From JAWPMT01 sp965229785 (GTDB taxonomy: Bacteria > Bacteroidota > Bacteroidia > Cytophagales > Cyclobacteriaceae): a stretch of 64,000 nucleotides of DNA. The notes beneath the pieces were generated by a model that had not been told where the DNA came from, did not search any database, and saw only the letters and a list, made by a program, of their open reading frames with translations. The position numbers and the translations under genes are program-made. The DNA lies in assembly GCA_965229785.1 (NCBI GenBank), contig CBDDJS010000001.1, forward strand, positions 6,076,001 through 6,140,000, in the 5' to 3' direction. This document shows, one piece after another, positions 1-9,000 of this stretch. Numbering within the stretch: the stretch's first letter is position 1; each line of letters opens with the position of its first letter.

Positions 1-314
1 ACCACCGGCGCATGCTTGGGGAGTTATTTTGATATTATATAAATCATCCGAACCCCCAATTCCGGATTTACAAGCAGTTGTTGTGAACGTTTGTGTAGGA
101 AAAGCACTTGATTGATCCATAAAATCACATGGATCAAGCCTTCTAAATAGTCCCACGACATCTTTCTGCTGTTTACGGTCAACAAATTGCCGTTGGCGCA
201 CATTTCAAAAATTAAGGCGGCAATATCCATCAAATTTATTTCCAGATATCGTCATCGAACGATTCGGTAGGCATTGCCACATGCCATTTTTTCCAAACGA
301 ACATTAAAATAAGT
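1..314. other. Upstream non-coding stretch, no gene supported
   Basis: I see no convincing gene here. A 69-codon minus-strand frame (24-233) opens on ATG-ATG but has no recognisable domain, signal peptide or conserved motif, so I do not call it. The last 60 bases before position 315 are AT-rich and probably hold the promoter and leader of the TerB-like gene, but I could not fix a clear promoter box. Confidence 0.4.
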
Positions 315-1274
315 ATGATCAATTTATCGCCAGTTGCACAAGCTTTTTACGGGTTTACTTCTGTTTCAGAAGAGGCCATAACCAATTATGGTTATGCCTT
401 ATTGGCTATTGCGGGAGGAGATCAAGAGATTTCTGAAGCCGAACGTCAATGGTTTGAAACCTATTTTGTTGAACTGTTATTTATACCCGAGGAAATTGCT
501 GCTAAATACAAGTCATTCGACTTCCTGAATGCGGATCTTACTGCAATCTTGCCTCAGGTCAAATTTGAAACGGACCTGGACCCTTCTTTACTTTTGATCT
601 ATGATAGTATTCGCATGTCCAAAGCGGATAATGACTTTCAACAGAAAGAGAAAGAATTAGTAACCCGCGCAGGGGAAATGCTGGGCGTGCCGGCTTACAA
701 AATCAAAGCCATCGAAAGCCTGGTGGATTCTGAGATTTCTCTGATTACGTTGAGAAAGGGAATTTTCGAGGTTGATAAAGCGAAAGCGCCCCAAAAGAGC
801 TTGCCTACAGAAGGAGTAATTAAACACAATTCATGGGTTACGATGAATTTCGGTCATTCCTATACGACATTCAATTCTTTGAAAAGTTATTGCGAATTGC
901 TATTGGTTGTTTCTGGCGCTGATGGTGATGTTTCAGAACCAGAGATGATCTGGCTGGAATTGACGGCATTGGCTGCCGGAACGCCGCAAGAGATTATAGA
1001 AGGCTTGCGCTCATTTGATTATAAAAACACAACAGTCGAATCACTTCTGCCTAATCTGGTCACAGACACCTATCAAAACCTCGATAGAATTAGCATTTAT
1101 CTCGCTATGCATATGGCCTCTGCGGATGGCGTATATGCTGAAGATGAACACCAGGCACTTTTGAAAGCAGCTGGTCTGTTAAAAGTTGAAAGTGAGATTG
1201 TGGACTACCTCGAGAAAATAGTGGAGGTAGAGCGTGCCACGGACGCATTGAAGTATCGATTACTTACTCGATAA
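315..1274 (+). CDS. TerB-like helical protein with four acidic half-repeats
   Basis: The 319-residue protein is soluble, with no signal peptide or membrane segment. Four similar helix-loop-helix units can be seen: near residue 35 (AGGDQEISEAE), 105 (SKADNDFQQKE), 200 (SGADGDVSEPE) and 265 (ASADGVYAEDE). The pattern A-D-G-x-[VI]-x-x-x-E is that of TerB/DjlA-like domains, arranged here as two TerB-like pairs. TerB-family proteins bind metal ions and act in tellurite or stress responses, but their biochemical role is poorly defined, so no reaction is assigned. The start is the first ATG and gives full repeats. It lies 89 bases upstream of the FAAL gene on the same strand and may be co-transcribed with it, although a hairpin lies between. 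A smaller TerB-like gene is at 59801-60238. Confidence 0.75.
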   Translation: MINLSPVAQAFYGFTSVSEEAITNYGYALLAIAGGDQEISEAERQWFETYFVELLFIPEEIAAKYKSFDFLNADLTAILPQVKFETDLDPSLLLIYDSIRMSKADNDFQQKEKELVTRAGEMLGVPAYKIKAIESLVDSEISLITLRKGIFEVDKAKAPQKSLPTEGVIKHNSWVTMNFGHSYTTFNSLKSYCELLLVVSGADGDVSEPEMIWLELTALAAGTPQEIIEGLRSFDYKNTTVESLLPNLVTDTYQNLDRISIYLAMHMASADGVYAEDEHQALLKAAGLLKVESEIVDYLEKIVEVERATDALKYRLLTR

Positions 1275-1307
1275 AATACTTTTCCTTATTTCATTCACCG
1301 CGATAAA

Positions 1308-1336
1308 GGTGACCGGCTTACTCCTGGTCGGTCATC
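1308..1336 (+). promoter_or_regulatory. Intergenic hairpin between TerB-like and FAAL genes
   Basis: GGTGACCG (1308-1315) pairs with CGGTCATC (1329-1336), giving an 8-bp stem with one G-U pair and a 13-nt loop. No T-run follows, so it is not a standard intrinsic terminator. It may be an attenuator, an RNA processing site or simply an inverted repeat upstream of the biosynthetic operon, which starts 28 bases later. Confidence 0.35.
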
Positions 1337-1363
1337 TACTCCTACCAAATCCATCTATTATTT

Positions 1364-3034
1364 ATGATTGCCACAGAAATAGGTTCAGTCGTTCAAATTT
1401 TGGCGCAGCGCGCACACGAATCTCCGAATAGAACGGCTTTGTTTGATACGCCAAACCTCCATGACGTCTCAAATGTCCTGGATTACCAAACGCTTTGGAA
1501 AAGGGTCCGAGCAGTTGCTGCTGTTCTTGGGGATCATCCAGGAGCCCGGAATCTCATTGTTATGGACAACACGACTGATTATGTGATTGGATTGCTTGGT
1601 GCATTAACTGCCGGCCAGGTTGCAGTGAATTTGTTGCCCCCGAGAGCAGGAAAGCATCAGGATCGATTGGAATATGTCGCAAAAGATTGTGATGCCAGGG
1701 CCATCCTCACGACGCATGCCAATTTTTCACAACTGGAAGGGATTCTACCAGACGATGTACAAATCATTCTAGTCGATGACTTAACGCATACTGATGATAT
1801 TTTTCTGCCTGAGATAAATCCCGAATCCCTGGCGTGCTTGCAATACACCTCCGGAAGTACCGGGAAGCCCCGCGGAGTACGCCTTACTCACGGCAACATC
1901 ATAGGCAATCTGCAATCCATCGCAGATGGCTGGTCATTTACATCAACAGATAAAGGGCTTTCCTGGTTACCGATGTACCATGATATGGGGCTATTTCTAG
2001 GTCCTATGATTGCCATTTTTACTGGTTTCCCGATGGGGATTAGTAGGCCTTTGTCCTTTGTAAAGAGCCCGGATCGATGGTTGCAGTTCATTTCTGATCA
2101 TAGAATATCATTCACCGGAGGGCCAAATTTCTGTTATGATTTATGCGTGGAAATGGTTCGACCGGAAACCATCACAGACCTGGATTTATCCAGCTGGAGG
2201 AAAGCACTGAACGGTGCAGAACCAGTTCGTGCGTCGACCCACCGTAGTTTTCTGGATAAATTTCAACCCTTTGGCTTTAAGAAAGAGACATATGCTCCCG
2301 CATATGGATTGGCAGAAGCTACACTGGTGATTACAGCAACCAATGGTGGTGCACATACGATGGATGTGGATTTAAATCAGCTGAGTCAAGGTGTGATTGC
2401 GCCACCAAGATCACAAGCTCATGCCCTTGTGAGTTCCGGAAAGGCACTGCCTGGCACAGAATTGCGTATCGTAGATCCACAAACCAATCGAATGCTATCG
2501 GATTTTGAAATTGGAGAGATTACTGCCAAAGCTCCGGGGAATTCAGATGGTTATTGGAATAAAGATGAATCGATTAGCCCTTCGCAAACGGAGGAGAATT
2601 GGTTGAGAACAGGAGACTTGGGATTTACGGATTCACAGGGATACCTCTTTGTTACCGGACGAATCAAAGACATCATCATTATTGATGGGCGCAATCATGC
2701 ACCGCAAGACCTGGAGGAGACAACTGAAAAAGCAGATGAGGCGATTCGTCCCAATTGTGTTGCCGCTTTTTCAATGGACAATGGTGAAAAGGAAGAAGTA
2801 GGGATTGTTGCAGAAATCCGAAGAACACATGCGGAGCAGCTAGATCCGAAAAAGGTCGTTTTAAATATCATTCGTCAAATCAGTCAAGTGCATGAAGTAC
2901 AGGTTCATTCGGTTTGGTTAGTTAGACATGGTCAGGTGTTGAAGACCACCAGTGGAAAAGTCAGACGATCTGCTTGTCGTACTGCAGCAATAGATGACGC
3001 CCTTCATACCTTTTTTCACTGGTCGGTCAAATGA
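1364..3034 (+). CDS. Stand-alone fatty acyl-AMP ligase (FAAL)
   Basis: This 556-residue ANL-superfamily enzyme is expected to activate a fatty acid with ATP to the acyl-adenylate and pass it to an acyl carrier protein. Visible motifs are the ATP-binding loop YTSGSTGKPRG (residues 161-171), the A5 motif YGLAEATL (314 on), TGDLG with the ribose-binding Asp418, and GRIKDIIIIDG (432 on). Blocks such as SWLPMYHDMGL, GGPNFCYDLC and ALNGAEPVR are typical of FAALs such as mycobacterial FadD32 rather than CoA ligases. It carries no ACP of its own. It is the first gene of a coupled operon: its stop overlaps the next start as ATGA at 3031-3034. No clear Shine-Dalgarno precedes the ATG, which is usual in Bacteroidota. 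The natural fatty acid cannot be read from the sequence. Confidence 0.9.
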   Translation: MIATEIGSVVQILAQRAHESPNRTALFDTPNLHDVSNVLDYQTLWKRVRAVAAVLGDHPGARNLIVMDNTTDYVIGLLGALTAGQVAVNLLPPRAGKHQDRLEYVAKDCDARAILTTHANFSQLEGILPDDVQIILVDDLTHTDDIFLPEINPESLACLQYTSGSTGKPRGVRLTHGNIIGNLQSIADGWSFTSTDKGLSWLPMYHDMGLFLGPMIAIFTGFPMGISRPLSFVKSPDRWLQFISDHRISFTGGPNFCYDLCVEMVRPETITDLDLSSWRKALNGAEPVRASTHRSFLDKFQPFGFKKETYAPAYGLAEATLVITATNGGAHTMDVDLNQLSQGVIAPPRSQAHALVSSGKALPGTELRIVDPQTNRMLSDFEIGEITAKAPGNSDGYWNKDESISPSQTEENWLRTGDLGFTDSQGYLFVTGRIKDIIIIDGRNHAPQDLEETTEKADEAIRPNCVAAFSMDNGEKEEVGIVAEIRRTHAEQLDPKKVVLNIIRQISQVHEVQVHSVWLVRHGQVLKTTSGKVRRSACRTAAIDDALHTFFHWSVK

Positions 3035-6000
3035 GACAATCAAGTCATTTGTTGAGCTGTCTTGAAGCACTCGAAGAGACACATCAATTGTATCGCTTTG
3101 TCGATGATACCCTGTCAGTGCATCATATTTGGACGGCCGGTGAGTTAGTGGAACAGGGTAAAAGTTTGGCTGGTACGCTGAGAAATTCAGCAGGTCCGGT
3201 GATTTTGTATGCCGGTGCCGGACCCGATCCATTGCTTGGATTGATCGCCATTTGGTATTCAGGAAGGGCTGCCGTACCTACCTATCCGGCGCCAACAATA
3301 GATGGATTGAAGTCATTGATGAAGGCCATTGCCGCCACGACCATTTTATGTGAGCCGCAATACATGGATGAGCTAGCAGTTGCTTTTCCGGAAACCCAGG
3401 TTGTTTCTACGTCGGCCAGGGCAGCATCCTTTCAAGGCGATAAGAACGACCTGGCCTTGATCTTGTTTACTTCTGGAAGCACATCAGCTCCAAAAGGGGT
3501 GCCAATCACTCATCAAGCACTTTGGCAGAGTTTCCGATGGATGTTTGAATTTGCTCCACAGGGAGCTTTGAATCGCATCTGTACCTGGCTTCCTCAAGCG
3601 CATGTTGCCGGTCTTTACACCCGACTATTGCCAATAGTAGCTGCAGGAGAGGCCATTATTTTAGACCCCAAAGACTTTTCCTCTCAACCCAATTTGTGGC
3701 TGGAAGCCATTGAGCGCTTCGAATGTACGTTCAGCGCAGCACCGGATTTTGCGTACAATCTACTGGCGGAAATGAACCTATCTGTTGATTTGAGTTCATG
3801 GAAAATGATGGTTTCCGGAGGAGAGAAAGTGAGAGCTGAGACTCTGGCAAAATTCACTAGCTGCTACCATGTGGAAGGTTGGTCGCCCTATTATGGCATG
3901 ACAGAGACCTTATGTACGTCTATTACCTATCCAGGTCCACCAACCACGCTAATGATTGATATCGAGTCATTGCAATCAGGAAAGGTGAAAACATGCGCTT
4001 CCGAAGAACAGGGAATGCCATTGGTCAGCAATGGAAAAGTCCTGGGTGGCACGGGTTTATTGATCGTAGATCCAAATGCAACAAAACCTGCTTCGCCAGG
4101 TGAGATAGGAGAAATATGGGTGAGTGGTGAGACGGTACTCCATAATTACCTTTCATCCTCAGCTAATAGTGCCTCGTTCGGCGAAATTGAAGGCAAGCGT
4201 TATTTCCGCACTGGCGACCTGGGGTTTGTCCATCGTGGAGAGGTTTATATTACTGGCCGCCTTAAGGAGCTTTTAATCATTCGTGGTAAGAATCACTATC
4301 CAACCGATATTGAACAAACGGTTAAGGAAAATTTGCCATTAGCTAATGCGGCGGTATTCAACGCTTCGGCTAATGATGAAGACTCTCTGGGATTGGCCGT
4401 GGAAGTTCCTGAGGGGGTGGACTCCCTGTCAGCAAGACAAGTAGTAAAAGGGTCAGTAGCTGAACAGCATGGCCTTCATGTTGCACGTCTCTTTTTGCTG
4501 CCACCAGGCTATCTTCCCCGAACTTCTTCCAACAAGATTTCAAGAAATGCGTCGAGAACATGTGCGCTGAACGGAGATTGGACTGATTTTGAGTCGGTTG
4601 AAGGTCAGCAGCAATCTTCAGGATCAGCTCCTATTTCTGATGAAGATAATGGTATGGTGGAAATCCTCCGTCAAGAATTATCACAGCTTTCACCCCGGAC
4701 TGAGCCCATTAGAAATCTAGGTTTAGATAGCTTGATGGTAGCCCAGATTTCGGTCAGAATACATCGTCAGACAGGAGTAAATGTACCTATTCAGCGATTC
4801 TTTGACGGCACCACCGGAGAAGAATTGCTGCAAGAAGTGATTTCAAAAAATCAAATTGAAATTGATTTGGTGGATTGGTCAGTGCTACAAAAACGATCTG
4901 AAGCACGACTAGCGAAAACATTTCCGTCATTGAGTTCGGCTTCAGGGGTTTTGTTGACCGGTGCTACGGGTTTTCTGGGCCGCTATTTATTGCGGGCGTT
5001 AATCCAAAAGACCAATCGGACCATATATTGTCTGGTCAGAGCTGGTTCTCCATCAGAAGCCCGAAAGCGTTTATCTCAGGCCTTAGCCACTACTGGTGAA
5101 GAAGACTTTGACTGGAGCCGAATCCGACCGATGGCGGCCGATGTAACCCTGCCAAACTTTGGACTGAGTTCCATGGAATTTGAGATTTTACAATCACAGG
5201 TCGGATTAGTATTGCACAATGCGGCGAATGTTGATTTTGTCGCACCTTATAAGGAATTGGAACAGGTAAATGCCGATGCTACTAGTGCAATGCTGGATTT
5301 CGTGACGAAATATCAGACCATTCCAATACACTTCGTTTCTACTCAGGCGATATTCAATACCCCGGAACGTCCTGTTGATAGACCTATTCAATCAGGTGAT
5401 TTTCCTGAATCCGTACAGGAAATTTATACAGGTTATGCGCAGAGCAAGTGGGTAAGTGAGATGTTACTCAAGGAAATGGCTTCAAATGGCTTACCCGTTG
5501 CAATTCACCGGCCGGGACTGGTCGTGGCGGATACAGAAAGTGGGTTCATGGCTCAGGATGATTTTCTTGCCCGATTCATTTCAGGTTGCATCAGACTGGC
5601 GCGCTACCCCAATTGCGATGTTGCGATCGACATGATGGCAGTCAATGATCTTGCTGAAAGTATGGTGGCGAGTATGGAGGATACTTCTAAGTCTTTGAGA
5701 GAAATCATGTGGACATATGCCGACTCATGGAAGCTCAGCCAAGTGCTGGAAATATTCCAGGCCTTGGGTTACCCGATGGCCCCGGTTGATTTCAACGTAT
5801 GGATAGACGCAATCCGTCTGGAGTCCATGAATCCACTTTTTCCACTCCTGCCATTCTTAAGTCACCAACAAGGTCCTGATAAGAACACCATATTTCAGGC
5901 ATTGGATGGTATGCCACTGCACATAGATGATACCGAAGCAGCAAAAATCAGATCCCTTCATGGATTGCCAGATCGAGCAGTATCCACGCAAGTAATCCAA

Positions 6001-6048
6001 AAAATGGCCCGATGGATGGAAACCGAAGGCCTCATTTCAGTACAGTAA
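3031..6048 (+). CDS. FAAL-ACP-thioester reductase trimodular protein
   Basis: The 1005-residue cytosolic protein has three parts. Residues about 1-500 are a second FAAL-like adenylation domain (FTSGSTSAPKG at 146-156, YYGMTETL, TGDLG, GRLKELLIIRG). Residues about 530-610 are a carrier domain with phosphopantetheine site LGLDSL, Ser567. Residues about 635-1000 are an NAD(P)H-dependent thioester reductase of the extended SDR type, with TGATGFLG (Gly644, Gly647, Gly650) and catalytic Tyr802/Lys806 (YAQSK). The order adenylation-carrier-reductase is that of carboxylic acid reductases and alpha-aminoadipate reductase, so the likely reaction is fatty acid to acyl-AMP to acyl-ACP to aldehyde, or alcohol if reduced twice. 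It overlaps the preceding FAAL gene by 4 bases and is followed 15 bases later by the megasynthase gene. No condensation or ketosynthase domain is present. Confidence 0.9.
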   Translation: MRQSSHLLSCLEALEETHQLYRFVDDTLSVHHIWTAGELVEQGKSLAGTLRNSAGPVILYAGAGPDPLLGLIAIWYSGRAAVPTYPAPTIDGLKSLMKAIAATTILCEPQYMDELAVAFPETQVVSTSARAASFQGDKNDLALILFTSGSTSAPKGVPITHQALWQSFRWMFEFAPQGALNRICTWLPQAHVAGLYTRLLPIVAAGEAIILDPKDFSSQPNLWLEAIERFECTFSAAPDFAYNLLAEMNLSVDLSSWKMMVSGGEKVRAETLAKFTSCYHVEGWSPYYGMTETLCTSITYPGPPTTLMIDIESLQSGKVKTCASEEQGMPLVSNGKVLGGTGLLIVDPNATKPASPGEIGEIWVSGETVLHNYLSSSANSASFGEIEGKRYFRTGDLGFVHRGEVYITGRLKELLIIRGKNHYPTDIEQTVKENLPLANAAVFNASANDEDSLGLAVEVPEGVDSLSARQVVKGSVAEQHGLHVARLFLLPPGYLPRTSSNKISRNASRTCALNGDWTDFESVEGQQQSSGSAPISDEDNGMVEILRQELSQLSPRTEPIRNLGLDSLMVAQISVRIHRQTGVNVPIQRFFDGTTGEELLQEVISKNQIEIDLVDWSVLQKRSEARLAKTFPSLSSASGVLLTGATGFLGRYLLRALIQKTNRTIYCLVRAGSPSEARKRLSQALATTGEEDFDWSRIRPMAADVTLPNFGLSSMEFEILQSQVGLVLHNAANVDFVAPYKELEQVNADATSAMLDFVTKYQTIPIHFVSTQAIFNTPERPVDRPIQSGDFPESVQEIYTGYAQSKWVSEMLLKEMASNGLPVAIHRPGLVVADTESGFMAQDDFLARFISGCIRLARYPNCDVAIDMMAVNDLAESMVASMEDTSKSLREIMWTYADSWKLSQVLEIFQALGYPMAPVDFNVWIDAIRLESMNPLFPLLPFLSHQQGPDKNTIFQALDGMPLHIDDTEAAKIRSLHGLPDRAVSTQVIQKMARWMETEGLISVQ

Positions 6049-6063
6049 AAAAGAAACAAGTAG

Positions 6064-9000
6064 ATGACAAATAATACCGCAGCGATCGGTGCAGAACGAT
6101 CCGTCGAAAATTTCCGAGGTTGGTTGCATCATGAGATCGCCAAATCTTCAGTCGTGCCTTTTGCAGAGATTGACTTTAGCTTGAGTATGACCGAATTAGG
6201 ACTTTCCTCCATTCACATTGTACGACTTACGGGTGAACTGGAGCGATTGCTTGATCTGGAATTGGAGTCCTCGTTAATCAAGGAGTATCAAAGTGTTGAA
6301 GAAATGTGTCAATCGCTTTTGAAAATGCGATCGGGAAGATTAGAGCGTCAAGGAGAAGGCGCCAAAAGAATGGTGCAAATTGCCGCAACCTTCACCGCGG
6401 AACCCCTAAAGAGTAGCTTGGATTACCTGTTAACGCAACTTGGATTGTCCGTGGAGGTAAGTTTTGCCGGATATAATCAGGTATTCCAGGAGCTCCTCAA
6501 TCCCAACGGGATGTTTTACCAGCATCGTGATGGCGTTAATGTGGTACTATTTCGGATTGAGGACTGCTATCGTTTTGAGAAAGAACCTGTTGCACTACAT
6601 CGGGTTCGTCAAGACATAAAAGAGTTGATCACAGCCTTTCAGGGACACAACAGATTGATTGTAGGATTGGCGCCACATTCTCCAAAGGCCCTCAGAACAT
6701 TGGGTCTGGGAGAGGTATTGGAGTCACTTGATCAGGAAATTTTATCCGCAGGCGAAGGCAGTGACGTGACGGTACTTGACCTCCGAAATGTAACAGAAAC
6801 TTATCCGGTGCCCAGAATCTGGGACGAATCCCGGGATGAAATCGGGCATATTCCATTTACCAACCAGTCTTATGCGGCCATGAGCATGGCCCTTGCCAGA
6901 TCCATTCACCATCTCTGGTTTTCGGCTCCCAAAGTGATTGTATTGGATTGTGACAATACCTTGTGGGGGGGCGTAACTGGAGAAGCAGGACCAGAGCATG
7001 TAGATGTTACGGGTCCGTTTGCAGCATTGCAGACTTTCATGGTTTCCCAAGCCAATGAAGGTCGACTTCTGTGCCTGGCTAGTAAAAACATTGAGGAAGA
7101 TGTTTGGAATACCTTCGAGGCACATCCGGAGATGCCACTGACCCGGGAACACATCACAACGCATCGTGTCAACTGGAAATCCAAAGCATCCAATATTGCA
7201 GCAATGGCTGATGAATTGGGGCTCGGTTTGGATGCCTTTGTATTCGTGGATGATAACCCGGCAGAGATTGCTGAAGTAAGCCAGTCCCTTCCAGCAGTGA
7301 TGTGCGTTCAACTTCCTGAACCCAGTCAATTCCAACGTTTTTTGGAACATCATTGGGTTTTTGATGGCCTTGCGAGCACCTCGGAAGATAAGAAGCGTAC
7401 CCAACTCTATAAAGACAATCTGCAACGGAATGCCATGCGTGAAGAAACGCAAGGGTTAGAGGACTTTCTGAAGAAACTGGACATACAAGTAGACATCACT
7501 GCAGTTGGTGAGGAAGAGTGGGAAAGGGCCGCACAATTGACCAACCGAACGAATCAGTTCAACCTGAATAAAGTGGTACGAGATGCCAAAGAATTAAAGA
7601 CTTTAAGAAATCAACTCGCACGAAGCATGGCCACTGTAAAGGTCCGTGATCGATTTGGAGATTATGGCCTGGTGGGATTGGTTTCGGCCGTTGCTAAAGA
7701 GGATCAATTCCATTGCGACATTTTTCTCATGAGCTGCCGGGTGCTTGGGCGGCGAGTAGAACACCAGATGGTCAACTGGCTCGCTGAGGAAGCGTCCAAG
7801 CATGAGTTAGAGACACTGCACTTTGATGTGGTGGAAACATCTCGTAATGTCCCCGTTCGGGACTTCATTGTTAGTCTGGGAGGAGATTTATTACAAATTG
7901 ATCGAATTCAACAAAACCTGGAAGCGGCGGTGGTTGAACATGAATTGCCCCCATCCTTGCCACAGGAAAGGTCATATTCAGGACTTACCTCGATTGCCAA
8001 AATCGCGGATTCAGTAGACGATCTATTGACTTCCGTTGCTTCTTCCAGTCGCTTACATCGTCCGGAACTCAATACTCCATATGTAACACCAAGATCTTCC
8101 TGGGAAAAGAAAATAGCATCCATTTGGCGGGAAGTGCTGGGGATCGATCGAATTGGTGTGAATGACTCTTTTTATGAACTGGGAGGAGATTCATTGATGG
8201 CCGCCGAAACGTTTGCCAGGATGTGGGATTTGGGTATTCCTCAAAGTATCTCCCTTCAAACAATGTTGGAACCCACGGTAGCCGTACTCGCCAAAGCCAT
8301 TGAAGATGTAAAGGCAGGTAAAACTCCGGACTTACTGGCGGATTCATTTAGCCTGGAGAAGGAGGGGATGCTTGCCGAACACATCCGTCATGATGGGTAC
8401 GATGTATCAACCTATGACGTGGTTCCGCAATCCATTTTCTTAACCGGAGTTACTGGCTATATCGGAGCCTTTATGCTTTTTGAGTTAATGGAACAGACGG
8501 ATGTAACCATTACTTGCCTGATCCGTGCCTCAAGCGTAAAAGAAGGGAATGCTAGAATTGTAGCCAATTTACGTCGATATGGGTTACTGCGAGCAGCACA
8601 CAAAGGGCGATATCAAGCGATATGTGGTGACCTTACTGAGCCTTTTCTAGGGCTTGGAGAAAGCGGATTCAAGGCATTGGCCGCTGATATTGACACGATT
8701 GTCCACTCAGCGGCGTGGGTCAATTTTGTCTATCCCTACGATCACCTTAAAGCCACAAATGTAGATTCCACAGAGACCATTCTGGAACTGGCCATTGCCG
8801 CAAAACCTAAACCCATTGCGGTCCACTTCATTTCGACTTTGGGAGTGATCATGTCTACAGGTTATGCCAAAGATAAATTTGTGAAGGAAACCGATCCTTT
8901 ATTGTATGCCGATGACTTATTGAATGGGTATGAGCAGACGAAATATTCGAGTGATAAAATGGTTTGGACAGCCTTTAAGGAGCGTGGAATCCCTGGGGCT

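Noticed and set aside
24..233. 69-codon minus-strand frame near the window start
   Set aside because: No domain, export signal or coding character; most likely chance.
6742..7452. 236-residue minus-strand frame inside the megasynthase gene
   Set aside because: It lies wholly within a gene with clear FkbH motifs on the other strand; it is a shadow frame.
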